The notes below the pieces were generated by a model, which made no database searches, was not told the DNA's origin, and worked only from the letters and a program-made list of their open reading frames with translations. Source: Monomorium pharaonis (taxonomy: Eukaryota; Arthropoda; Insecta; Hymenoptera; Formicidae). From it: a stretch of DNA of 64,000 nucleotides. Below, in pieces: positions 51,301-55,379 of the stretch (positions are counted from its first letter, which is position 1; every line of letters starts with the position of its first letter). The position numbers were made by a program, and so were the translations under genes. The stretch is taken from positions 23,858,046 through 23,922,045 of the forward strand of contig NC_050469.1 of NCBI RefSeq assembly GCF_013373865.1, read 5' to 3'.

Positions 51301-54194
51301 CATAATCGTAATATTGGTCTATACAATCTTCTGATGGTTGCCATAACCATAATGGAGATTTTAGTGTAGAAAGTTGTACCATAAAACAATCACTATAACT
51401 ATATATAACATGTTAACTATAAATAAATTGTACTATAAATTATAGTTTTAAATTATATAACATATGGTTATTATTTCTAATATTATAGCAATAATTGCTA
51501 TAAAAATGATATCCCTGACTGTAATTATTTTACAATGCAATTACATATTACAGTTACAAATACAACACATTTTTCTATCAATGCGCACACTCACACCAGA
51601 TCGGGTATGCGGTACGACGAATGTTGTGCAGTTAAAAACGCACCTCTCCCGCATTACGAATCGCGGTTTCATTATGCTAGACGCGCAATTAACGCCTCCC
51701 GGCCGCGCGTGCCCGCCGACATAATGGTCGTCGACCGCGACGAGCGTGGATGCAGATCATTTTCGAATTATAAGGGAATCGATCGGCGGGATGCGGCGAT
51801 ACGGGTCTCGTCGCGATGCGCAAATTGTTTGTAACATTGCCGTTTATAGGATGTTTTATCGCGCGTTACACAGAAGTGGCCGCTTTCAAAACTGCATCAT
51901 CGTTATATGAAGCACTGTTAATTATTACCGGGGAAGGGTAATGGGTCGTTATTAATAGAGAGACTCGTTGCTATCGCTAGACGGCCGCAACAGGGGGTGG
52001 CAGATCGAAAAAAAGAAAAAAAACACGGAGTAAATGCCGCCACGCCGCCGGTGAGAATCGAATATCCCCCGATTTCGGAGTACGAGAACGGAAAAAAAAA
52101 TCCTCGACGTACGGCCGACGAAAAAATATTCCGAGGCCAATTCAGATTACAAGTATTCTCCTCTTAACTGCATTTAAGTACAGAAAGAAGTGCCAATTAA
52201 CTCTCTACTAGTAGTTGCCTTCACGTAACGAGTCAAATGTATACATAAAAAAACAATTCATGCCTCTTTTACAATATTTCTCTCTCTCTCTCTTATAATA
52301 CGCGATTTTTATGAAACGCAATATTGCTACGAAAACCGTATAATTGAAACGCGTTTTTACATTCGTAATAAAAGCTCCAGTCACGAATAGATCATTCTGA
52401 AATAATGATAAAAAAAAGACGTACAACACACACACACACGAGAGAGAAAGTCAAATAGATCGGTATCGAGGACTACGAGTCGCTTCTTTACGGCCCACGG
52501 TCTCTTGCCACCCACGCTGGATGCCCACACATACATATGAGGACACGGACGTGTTAAAATTTCCATGGACGATGAACGTCGAGCGACGCGTCGTTTCAAG
52601 AATCTACGGGACTTACGAACACGGAACACGGAAAATAAGTTGTTCGAAACTACGAGCGTGAAACTTGTACGTTTTGTCTTGTATTTTACATCGCGCTTTT
52701 TCTTACAGAAAAATGTACACGAAGAAAAATTTGTATAGTAAAAATTACTATGGTGATTAGTAAGTGCGGACCAAGGAAGGAATGATAAAAACTTTTTTTA
52801 TGTTTTTCGTCACATTAGTATTTACTTTACTTATAATTTCCTGAAATTTTTTCTTATGATCCGTAGTTACTATTGTACATAGTAATTTTTACTATAAAAT
52901 TTTCTCCATGTATAAATAAATGGTAGTCGATACATAAATTGCGATCATATTGTTTGGTCCTTCGTTTTATATTGCGATTTTATATTAATACAGAGCCATC
53001 TCATTGATACGTTCGATTATTTCTCATGCCGAAAAATATTCTTAAAAAATATGATGTTTTACGATATTGCTTCATCTAATATATCAGATTAATAATGTAC
53101 TAGTATTTGATAGAGATGTGCGAATCAAGCATTTGTGAAGTTGAATCGAATATCTTTGAATCAATTTTTCACGCATTTACATACTAACATAAACGTAAAG
53201 TATTTTCAATGACGTGTTGCAGATCCTTTTTAATCAACGAGAAAATTAATTGCAAGAATTTGAGAAAACAATTAAAACACTGTGCCAAGCAAAAATTTAT
53301 AATCAATTTATAAATGTAATTAATACACCAATTTTTAATTTCGTTCTAAATTGTAATAAAAATCATGATACGCGATCCTACAAAATGTTGTAACGAATTT
53401 TCGAGAACGATTGTGTACACAAATTTTTAAATAGTTTATGAGATTTAAAAAACAATGGGAAAAAAAAGTTTTGGAAATTATTACGTCACGAGAATTGATA
53501 CGCGCCGATACGCAAGATTGGTAGCGCAGGAGACGTAAATGAAACAATCGCGATAGACAATTGACTCGAAATCGAATCATCGACGATTCGAAATTCTCGA
53601 ATCACTCGAATTCGCAGCTATGTTCGCACGCACCTCTAAAAGACCCGAATATCGTCCATAATTTCTTTACGTCAAGCCCTCCGCCGCTGCAGCTGAGTGA
53701 TCGCGGAGCGAGGGGCGGGTACGGAGTAACGCGTGTTATACTCCTATTACGCAGTTTCGCGAAACGGCCGAAACGCCGGGGATTAAAAAGGCAGGTGCGC
53801 GATACCGCCGATCAGTATCGCGGTCATTGATCGCGCCGTTTGACAGCCGCCATGGCAGCGGAGTATATCTGTATATCGGCTCCACACGTTGATTTCGGGG
53901 GGCGAAGGAAAAAGCCGGAGTTCGCGGAAACACTACATCGATCCGCGGTCAGAGCCGCCTTGCTCTGCGCCTGACATTTCTCTGGCTCAAGGGTGAAAGC
54001 GTCGCGTGAACGAACGAACGTATCGCCGATACGTCGTCGTTCGCTCCTCACTTCACCTCGCTCGCGCCGCCGCCGGTGAAAAGGGACACGGTGGGAAAGG
54101 AAGGTGCGGAAATGCGAAGAATCGAGTTTCTTACCTGCACCCGGCAGACCGACAGGACGCCGAGCAGCGCGGCCAGCGCCAGCATCCCCTTCAT
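6053..54194 (-). CDS. Appl: Amyloid precursor protein-like (APPL), whole 15-exon coding region
   Basis: Type I membrane protein of the APP family. In insects it is a neuronal surface protein involved in axon and synapse growth, and it is shed by secretases. Fifteen exons join in frame to 2124 nt (707 aa). Order: signal peptide 1-20; E1 GFLD about 39-124 with six Cys (43, 69, 80, 105, 112, 123); copper-binding-like domain 125-198 with six Cys (139, 150, 164, 180, 192, 193); acidic linker about 207-270; E2 about 313-515; linker; transmembrane helix about 638-660; 47-residue tail with YENPTY at 695-700. All introns are GT-AG and all phases match. The protein is somewhat shorter than Drosophila APPL, mainly in the linkers. 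The start is the ATG directly before a hydrophobic leader, with A at -3. Intron 1 is about 32.7 kb. Exact UTR ends and alternative exons cannot be seen. The family assignment is near certain. Confidence 0.96.
6374..6520 (-). CDS. Appl: Appl coding exon 14 (transmembrane helix)
   Basis: Residues 623-671. GYSVRRE precedes a single hydrophobic helix starting VYFTLAFAGIALMAAAVVG (about 638-660), then the stop-transfer basic run KRRSARS. This is the gamma-secretase-type transmembrane segment, and it is very close to the fly sequence. Acceptor CCGCAG, donor CAG|GTACGC, phase 0 on both sides. Confidence 0.97.
6699..6925 (-). CDS. Appl: Appl coding exon 13 (juxtamembrane linker)
   Basis: Residues 548-622. 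A charged coiled segment (EKEHQKQLERARKEQRKAER) is followed by a Gln/Glu/Ser-rich linker ending in SMTHDVSHSEP. The MTHD motif aligns with the same position in Drosophila APPL, just before the membrane. Acceptor TTACAG, donor CCA|GTAAGA. Phase 1 in, phase 0 out. Confidence 0.94.
7004..7164 (-). CDS. Appl: Appl coding exon 12 (end of E2)
   Basis: Residues 494-546, YPDLSAKIGRLMDDYVLALR and then REAEAAILDKYQADVASKQQ, the last E2 helices. Acceptor TTCAG|A, donor CAAG|GTATTT. The reading frame stays open through the short 78-bp intron below it, so a retained-intron isoform would still be in translatable frame but is not supported by homology. Confidence 0.95.
7295..7485 (-). CDS. Appl: Appl coding exon 11 (E2 heparin-binding helices)
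   Basis: Residues 430-492. KCLQKLLRALHKDRHHT is the basic helix that corresponds to the E2 heparin-binding stretch of APP proteins. It continues to DRITNQSLLMLE. Acceptor CTCTAG, donor GAACG|GTAACG. Phase 0 in, phase 2 out. Confidence 0.97.
7566..7637 (-). CDS. Appl: Appl coding exon 10 (E2)
   Basis: Twenty-four codons (residues 406-429), EAVKQRNEEAMSCYTAALNE and then TPPN, matching the conserved A-M-x-C-Y-T segment of E2. Sequon NET at 424. The donor AAT|GTTAGT is a weak variant but keeps the frame into exon 11. Confidence 0.93.
7638..8103 (-). other. Appl: Appl intron 9
   Basis: 466 bp, very AT-rich, between E2 exons 9 and 10. I see no conserved element or coding sequence in it. Confidence 0.85.
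8104..8286 (-). CDS. Appl: Appl coding exon 9 (E2 core)
   Basis: Residues 345-405, beginning VMKDWSDLEERYQDIR and ending AEKHQLSAMHQQRVQ. These are the helical E2 segments conserved from flies to mammals. Acceptor TTTCAG|GTG, donor CAG|GTACGC, phase 0 on both sides. Confidence 0.97.
8538..8748 (-). CDS. Appl: Appl coding exon 8 (Ser/Thr-rich linker and start of E2)
   Basis: Residues 275-344. A Ser/Thr/Gln/Pro-rich linker leads into DPYLTHFDPRSEHQSY and KEKVTK, the conserved start of E2. Acceptor TTTCAG|TCGACC, donor AAA|GTAAGT. Phase 2 in, phase 0 out. The 5' end of this exon is duplicated in the intron next to it (see 8884-9057). Confidence 0.95.
8749..9146 (-). other. Appl: Appl intron 7
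   Basis: 398-bp intron between exons 7 and 8. About half of it is a second copy of the exon 8 start plus adjacent intron sequence; see the duplication entry. Confidence 0.85.
8884..9057 (-). pseudogene. Tandem partial duplicate of Appl exon 8 start, acceptor lost
   Basis: 8884-9057 repeats 8710-8883 with a period of 174 bp. It covers the first 39 or so bases of exon 8, its acceptor and adjacent intron. The copies share TTGGCTTTCTCCGTCG, the ACGGTCGTCG run, GGTCGA, and downstream AACAAGTTTCCAATAAATATT-like sequence with scattered substitutions and a small insertion of about 5 bp. In the real exon the acceptor reads TTTCAG|TCGACC. In the copy the equivalent bases 8928-8929 give AA instead of AG, so it cannot be used as an acceptor. 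It is a dead pseudoexon, not a coding exon. Confidence 0.85.
9147..9372 (-). CDS. Appl: Appl coding exon 7 (acidic linker)
   Basis: Residues 200-273. After a KVKKPIDLPIPKS stretch the sequence becomes almost entirely Asp and Glu, with repeats such as DDDLDEDEDDIDDEDD, as in the acidic segment between E1 and E2 of APP proteins. Acceptor TTTGCAG, donor ACCAG|GTAGTT. Phase 1 in, phase 2 out. Confidence 0.93.
10560..11880 (+). repeat. Dispersed 1.1-1.2 kb AT-rich repeat family, intron 6 copies
   Basis: Shares a set of blocks with 25.5-28.3 kb. Block B (TGTTATCAGT at 10571 and again at 11733) is followed by block C (AAATTAAATATTGATTGTAAG at about 10736, with TATCTATGAAGTAT and CATCTATAAAGCATTTTTATATAAATC-like stretches). 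Then comes block A (about 11180-11345, with AATTTATGTTTGTTCCAATT). The order B-C-A-B with a spacing of 1162 bp shows a tandem arrangement. No protein-coding frame is retained, so I class it only as a non-autonomous or satellite-like repeat. Confidence 0.7.
11575..11659. repeat. (CA)n microsatellite
   Basis: About 85 bp of almost perfect CA repeat, lying between blocks A and B of the dispersed repeat family. Confidence 0.97.
12335..12421. repeat. (GA)n microsatellite
   Basis: About 87 bp of GA repeat preceded by imperfect GA-rich sequence from 12240. Long GA tracts can bind GAGA-type factors in insects. Serine/leucine frames read through it are not genes. Confidence 0.97.
13590..13720 (-). 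CDS. Appl: Appl coding exon 6 (copper-binding-like domain, second part)
   Basis: Residues 156-198 include RSFAMLLPCGISLFSGVEF followed by VCCPKHLK, the conserved end of APP E1, with Cys 164, 180, 192 and 193. A sequon NAT begins at residue 157. Acceptor TTCCAG, donor AAAG|GTACGT. Phase 2 in, phase 1 out. Confidence 0.97.
13721..14294 (-). other. Appl: Appl intron 5
   Basis: 574 bp with an (AAT)n microsatellite at 13892-13950. No other feature seen. Confidence 0.85.
13892..13950. repeat. (AAT)n microsatellite
   Basis: About 59 bp of mostly perfect trinucleotide repeat with one interruption, in Appl intron 5. Confidence 0.95.
14295..14385 (-). CDS. Appl: Appl coding exon 5 (copper-binding-like domain, first part)
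   Basis: Encodes GPFQSDALLVPEGCLFDH and then HNQTKCWESH (about residues 126-154), with Cys 139 and 150 and an N-glycosylation sequon at Asn146. The acceptor TTTCAG|AGGG adds a Glu (CLEGPF) relative to Drosophila CLGPF. Donor is CACAG|GTAACG. Phase 1 in, phase 2 out. Confidence 0.95.
14386..18382 (-). other. Appl: Appl intron 4
   Basis: 4.0-kb intron within E1. An imperfect hairpin lies at about 15075-15215. The 16.45-16.83 kb stretch has an open frame of 124 codons on the plus strand with no recognisable domain. The 17.3-18.3 kb part is GC-richer. No gene called. Confidence 0.8.
15075..15215. repeat. Imperfect inverted repeat
   Basis: CATCAATGTAGAT near 15085 is mirrored by ATCTACATTGATG near 15200. 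Partly matching arms run inwards (ACTTTAATCTCAGTTA against GAGATCAAAGT, TTTTATCT against AGATAAAG). It looks like an old short foldback or MITE remnant about 140 bp long. Confidence 0.5.
18383..18509 (-). CDS. Appl: Appl coding exon 4 (E1 GFLD, second half)
   Basis: Residues 83-124 plus one base of codon 125. Contains the APP signature YPKRDITNIVESSHY and then GWC and RWVKPYRCL, giving GFLD cysteines 105, 112 and 123. Acceptor CCTAG, donor GTGAGT, phase 0 in and phase 1 out. Long frames on the opposite strand here are shadows. Confidence 0.97.
18510..20651 (-). other. Appl: Appl intron 3
   Basis: 2.1-kb intron. Moderately GC-rich near exon 4 and AT-rich near exon 3. I see no gene, RNA or clear repeat. 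Confidence 0.8.
20652..20783 (-). CDS. Appl: Appl coding exon 3 (E1 growth-factor-like domain, first half)
   Basis: Residues 39-82, starting VATLCEPGEVY and ending EILEYCKK, carry the first three GFLD cysteines (43, 69, 80). The pattern GRW...C..DK.EIL.YCKK is diagnostic of APP E1. Donor is AAG|GTAGGA. The acceptor is unusual (CAACAAAG, with A at -3 and a broken pyrimidine tract), but the frame and homology require it. Confidence 0.95.
20784..21354 (-). other. Appl: Appl intron 2
   Basis: 571 bp, AT-rich, no feature seen. Its 3' splice site (used for exon 3) is weak: AAAG with A at -3. Confidence 0.8.
21355..21408 (-). CDS. Appl: Appl coding exon 2 (mature N-terminus)
   Basis: Eighteen codons between GCAG acceptor and GTGAGT donor, phase 0 on both sides. 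They end in SEPQ, which continues into VATLC of exon 3 and matches the EPQ-hydrophobic-Cys start of insect APPL E1. Signal cleavage probably falls near the exon 1/2 junction. Confidence 0.88.
25540..26830 (+). repeat. Dispersed AT-rich repeat family, intron 1 unit 1
   Basis: C-block tail (ATCGTTCTCAAGTAAAA near 25560), A block (CAAAAGCTAAT at 25861), B block (GTACATTCTATGAA near 26298) and C block (to about 26830). The A block recurs at 26887, a period of 1026 bp. Same family as in intron 6. Confidence 0.7.
27165..27566. mobile_element. Palindromic foldback element, 192-bp arms
   Basis: Left arm 27165-27356 and right arm 27375-27566 are inverse complements with only scattered mismatches and no net indel (outer and inner ends have the same coordinate sum). 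The 18-nt loop has two ACTCAT boxes around a T run. Each arm contains the 14-bp palindrome TCGAAACGTTTCGA and CTGAAGAGGACTATG. No coding capacity. It is inserted in a dispersed repeat unit. No clear target duplication is visible. It may derive from inverted ends of a Penelope-like element. Confidence 0.85.
27409..27436 (+). ncRNA. Hammerhead-ribozyme-like core in the foldback right arm
   Basis: CTGAAGA at 27409-27415 fits the hammerhead core CUGANGA, and GAAA at 27431-27434 fits the second core strand, with 15 nt between them for stem II. GTTTC then follows GAAAC with no loop, so stem III would be minimal, as in dimeric hammerheads. Stem II pairing is weak. The left arm has the mirror copy at 27316-27322 on the minus strand. 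Penelope-like retroelements are known to carry such motifs. Activity is unproven. Confidence 0.3.
28730..29008 (-). CDS. Unidentified 92-codon open frame in a GC-richer patch of intron 1
   Basis: Starts MKVGLSNSLCRRYVQGYELF and ends with a natural stop. The composition looks protein-like, with varied residues, three Cys and no low complexity, and the patch is clearly less AT-rich than the kilobases around it. It is on the same strand as Appl. A CCGCAG at about 28979 could act as an acceptor for an alternative exon. I do not recognise a family. It could be an alternative exon, a retrocopy fragment or chance. Confidence 0.2.
   Translation of the reverse strand: MKVGLSNSLCRRYVQGYELFGYHLLSRKSECKPQDARITDNKSGVHWTHTTFGLVDKPAAICGVIMPNSENAIATYRSTGEIQSHGANSSRL
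30014..30047. repeat. (CA)n microsatellite
   Basis: About 34 bp of perfect CA repeat in Appl intron 1. Confidence 0.95.
30829..30858. repeat. (CT)n microsatellite
   Basis: About 30 bp of CT repeat in Appl intron 1, bordering a GC-richer patch. Confidence 0.9.
32820..34870. repeat. Pair of inverted repeats about 1.9 kb apart
   Basis: AAAACTCAATAATTTTCTG continuing to AAGCTTAA (32865-32897) is matched exactly in inverse at 34799-34832. Weaker similarity extends on both sides, for example TGTGCATT and CGAAAATTA outside. The right copy runs on into block A of the dispersed repeat (AACAATTTATGTTTG near 34928). So these are either two inverted copies of that family or the ends of a 2-kb non-autonomous element. 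No transposase frame lies between them. Confidence 0.6.
33790..34010. repeat. Degenerate short-phrase tandem repeat
   Basis: Recurring phrases such as TTCAAAGATC, TTCGAAAG, TTCGAAAAACT, TTCCAAAAGCTT, TTCAAAGATCT and TTCCAAGATCC at spacings of roughly 20 bp. It is an eroded minisatellite-like tract inside the interval between the two inverted repeats. Confidence 0.45.
35295..35566. mobile_element. MITE-like element with TA flanks
   Basis: The left end CACAGAAAGAAAGATTTC matches the inverse of the right end (CTCAGAGAGAAAGATTCC), and TA stands on both sides (35293-35294 and 35567-35568). That fits a Tc1/mariner-type target duplication. 272 bp, AT-rich, non-coding. Confidence 0.6.
40462..40625 (+). 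promoter_or_regulatory. Promoter-like cluster: two CRE-like sites and a TATA box
   Basis: Two CCCATGACGT boxes (40459-40468, 40499-40508) end in CRE-like TGACGT. Next come a canonical TATAAAAG at 40518-40525 and an initiator-like TCATAC about 36 bp downstream at 40554-40559. It is plus strand, opposite to Appl, deep in intron 1. A 51-codon frame starting at 40621 follows but is unrecognised. It may be a nested transcript promoter, an enhancer or a retroelement LTR. Confidence 0.35.
42353..42389. repeat. (TA)n microsatellite
   Basis: About 37 bp of TA repeat in Appl intron 1. Confidence 0.95.
45538..45735. mobile_element. MITE copy 1 of the ATAGTAAAAATTACTAT family
   Basis: 198 bp. The terminal inverted repeats are CACAAAGAAAATTTC and the inverse of AAAATTTTCTCCGTG. 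Both continue into ATAGTAAAAATTACTAT and GCGGACC/ACGGACC, about 60 bp per arm. CA stands on both flanks. Clearly the same family as 52718-52910. Confidence 0.75.
49720..49752. repeat. Compound (CA)n(CG)n microsatellite
   Basis: CA repeat passing directly into (CG)n, about 33 bp. The CG part can form Z-DNA. Confidence 0.9.
51170..51440. mobile_element. Possible MITE fragment with one recognisable end
   Basis: CACCGAGAGAAAAAAATAG preceded by TA resembles the ends of the two MITEs above and is followed by AT-rich sequence with many TATAGTTA-like words. The matching right end was not found, so it is probably truncated or diverged. Confidence 0.3.
52718..52910. mobile_element. MITE copy 2 of the ATAGTAAAAATTACTAT family
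   Basis: 193 bp. Ends are CACGAAGAAAAATTTG and AAAATTTTCTCCATG, with internal ATAGTAAAAATTACTATG and TGCGGACCAAGGAAG. It is flanked by TA on both sides (52716-52717, 52911-52912), so a TA-targeting transposase family is likely. No coding capacity. Confidence 0.78.
54135..54194 (-). CDS. Appl: Appl coding exon 1 (signal peptide)
   Basis: Twenty codons beginning MKGMLALAALLGVLS, a short basic start followed by a Leu/Ala-rich hydrophobic core typical of a secretory leader. Exon 1 ends CAG|GTAAGA in phase 0 and joins exon 2. It lies in a CpG-rich island. Because the next exon is about 32.7 kb away and this one is only 60 nt, it is easily missed by gene finders. The choice rests on the leader, the good donor and the matching phase. 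Confidence 0.85.
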
Positions 54195-54780
54195 CCTCTT
54201 CTACCTCTTCCCGGCCGCCCACCTACGATCCCACGATTCTTCACGTCGACGAGAGAGCGCCCGCTCCGAGGATACCTCGCGGCGAATCCCTCCGCGGCCA
54301 GGGTCCTCCCGCTCTACGTGCGCGTCGTAAAACTCGTCGGCCCGACAGCGAAACGGGAACTCCGGCTGACGTAACTTTGTCGTCGTACCTGCGTACTTAT
54401 GCCGTACTGTACTGCGGTTCCGATATGTATGAAACACGCGTAATAATCACACTTGCCGTGATGCCACCGAGAGCACAGCGTACTACTGCCGCCGCCGCCG
54501 CTGGGTGGGTCGCTCGTCGGCCGCGAGAGCAAGATGGCGGCGCGCGCGGCGGCCGGTGCGCCGCGCCGTCCGCCATCCCGCGCGGCCAATCGCCGTGCGG
54601 CCGACGCGTGCGCGTGCGCGCCGCCGCCAGTCGATAATCTGGCGGGAACGCCGCGGGTTCAAACGCTCCTAAACTCGCTGCGCGGATTCGATTAGGCGAT
54701 TGACGCGCGGACTCGCGCCGCGCGAGGATTTCAATTAACTCGGCCGGCGCGGCGACGTTGCGGCTGAATAAACACGCTTC
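54195..54780 (-). promoter_or_regulatory. Appl: CpG-rich island: putative Appl 5' UTR and promoter
   Basis: Immediately upstream of the Appl start codon. The stretch is strongly GC- and CpG-rich, with GCC/GCG runs, unlike the surrounding AT-rich DNA. A YY1/Pho-like motif lies at 54531-54541. No TATA box is obvious, which fits a dispersed or initiator-type promoter. The transcription start cannot be fixed, and further upstream non-coding exons are possible. Reading frames here on either strand are best explained by GC-driven chance. Confidence 0.5.
54531..54541 (+). promoter_or_regulatory. YY1/Pleiohomeotic-like site
   Basis: AAGATGGCGGC matches the long YY1 motif, whose fly counterpart Pho binds the GCCAT core. 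It sits about 340 bp upstream of the Appl start codon inside the CpG island. Such sites often lie near transcription starts and can mark Polycomb response elements. Motif match only. Confidence 0.4.
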
Positions 54781-55041
54781 GTGACAAACACTCGCACCTG
54801 ATTTCGATTTCTCCTCTTTTCTCCTCCGGCGGATACAATCGATACTTCGATCGTTCGATTCTCCGCTCGATCCGGAGCGAGAAAGTACGTCACTTCGTTT
54901 CTTAAACGTAGATTACGACGAAAGAAAGTAATTGTGCTAGAGGCTAATTTAATTATTAAGAACTCTCTAGCGATAAAGATGTCGACAATGTAATGTAATG
55001 TAATATAATAATTTTGTGTATTTTGATGAATTGAATGACGC

Positions 55042-55379
55042 TTAAGGGATGATGCTTGTCATGTTTTATCGATTATTTTGATTATTTCCAATTCATTAAT
55101 CTTTTAATTGTATTTACAGAATTATAATCCTTCTCCACAATCAAAGTACAGACGGTAACATAATGCGCAAGAATTTTGTACAAAAAACAAAAAAAAAATT
55201 AATTTGTAAATAAAATTAAAAAATTCTTTTTGTATAAAATTTTTATGTGCGTATTATGTTACCGTTTGTACTTTGATTGCAGAGAAGGATTTTCAATTTT
55301 GTAAATACAATTAAAAGATTAATGAATTGGAAATAATCAAAATAATCGATAAAACAGGACAGCTTTAGCATCCCCTTAA
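55042..55379. mobile_element. Long-TIR MITE flanked by TTAA
   Basis: TTAA at 55042-55045 and 55376-55379 encloses a foldback of about 330 bp. Left end GGGATGATGC faces right end GCATCCCC. The arms match over about 140 bp (ATCGATTATTTTGATTATTT and CCAATTCATTAATCTTTTAA on the left; their inverses on the right; CAAAGTACAGACGGTAACAT against ATGTTACCGTTTGTACTTTG). TTAA target sites are typical of piggyBac-type transposition. Non-coding. Confidence 0.78.

Larger units (their letters stand above)
34871..53600. other. Remaining intron 1 sequence
   Basis: Apart from the MITEs, the promoter-like cluster and the microsatellites listed separately, I see only alternating AT-rich and GC-rich non-coding DNA. 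Frames at 35.7-36.1, 37.1-37.6, 43.6-44.0, 44.6-44.9 and 46.5-46.9 kb have no recognisable domains and occur on both strands at once, as expected for GC-rich chance frames. Confidence 0.5.
21409..54134 (-). other. Appl: Appl intron 1 (about 32.7 kb)
   Basis: The intron runs from the signal-peptide exon to exon 2. It holds most of the repeats listed separately: a tandem AT-rich repeat, a palindromic foldback element and MITEs. It also has several GC-rich patches (about 22.9-23.9, 24.9-25.3, 35.8-36.1, 37.1-37.6, 43.1-43.6, 50.4-50.8 and 51.6-51.8 kb). No nested gene is recognisable. Long first introns of neuronal genes commonly carry enhancers, so the GC-rich patches are candidates. Confidence 0.85.

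Noticed and set aside
53824..54637. Several long frames around the Appl start (both strands)
   Set aside because: They come from CpG-rich sequence. The one minus-strand reading with a leader peptide and a donor in phase is Appl exon 1; the others are shadows.
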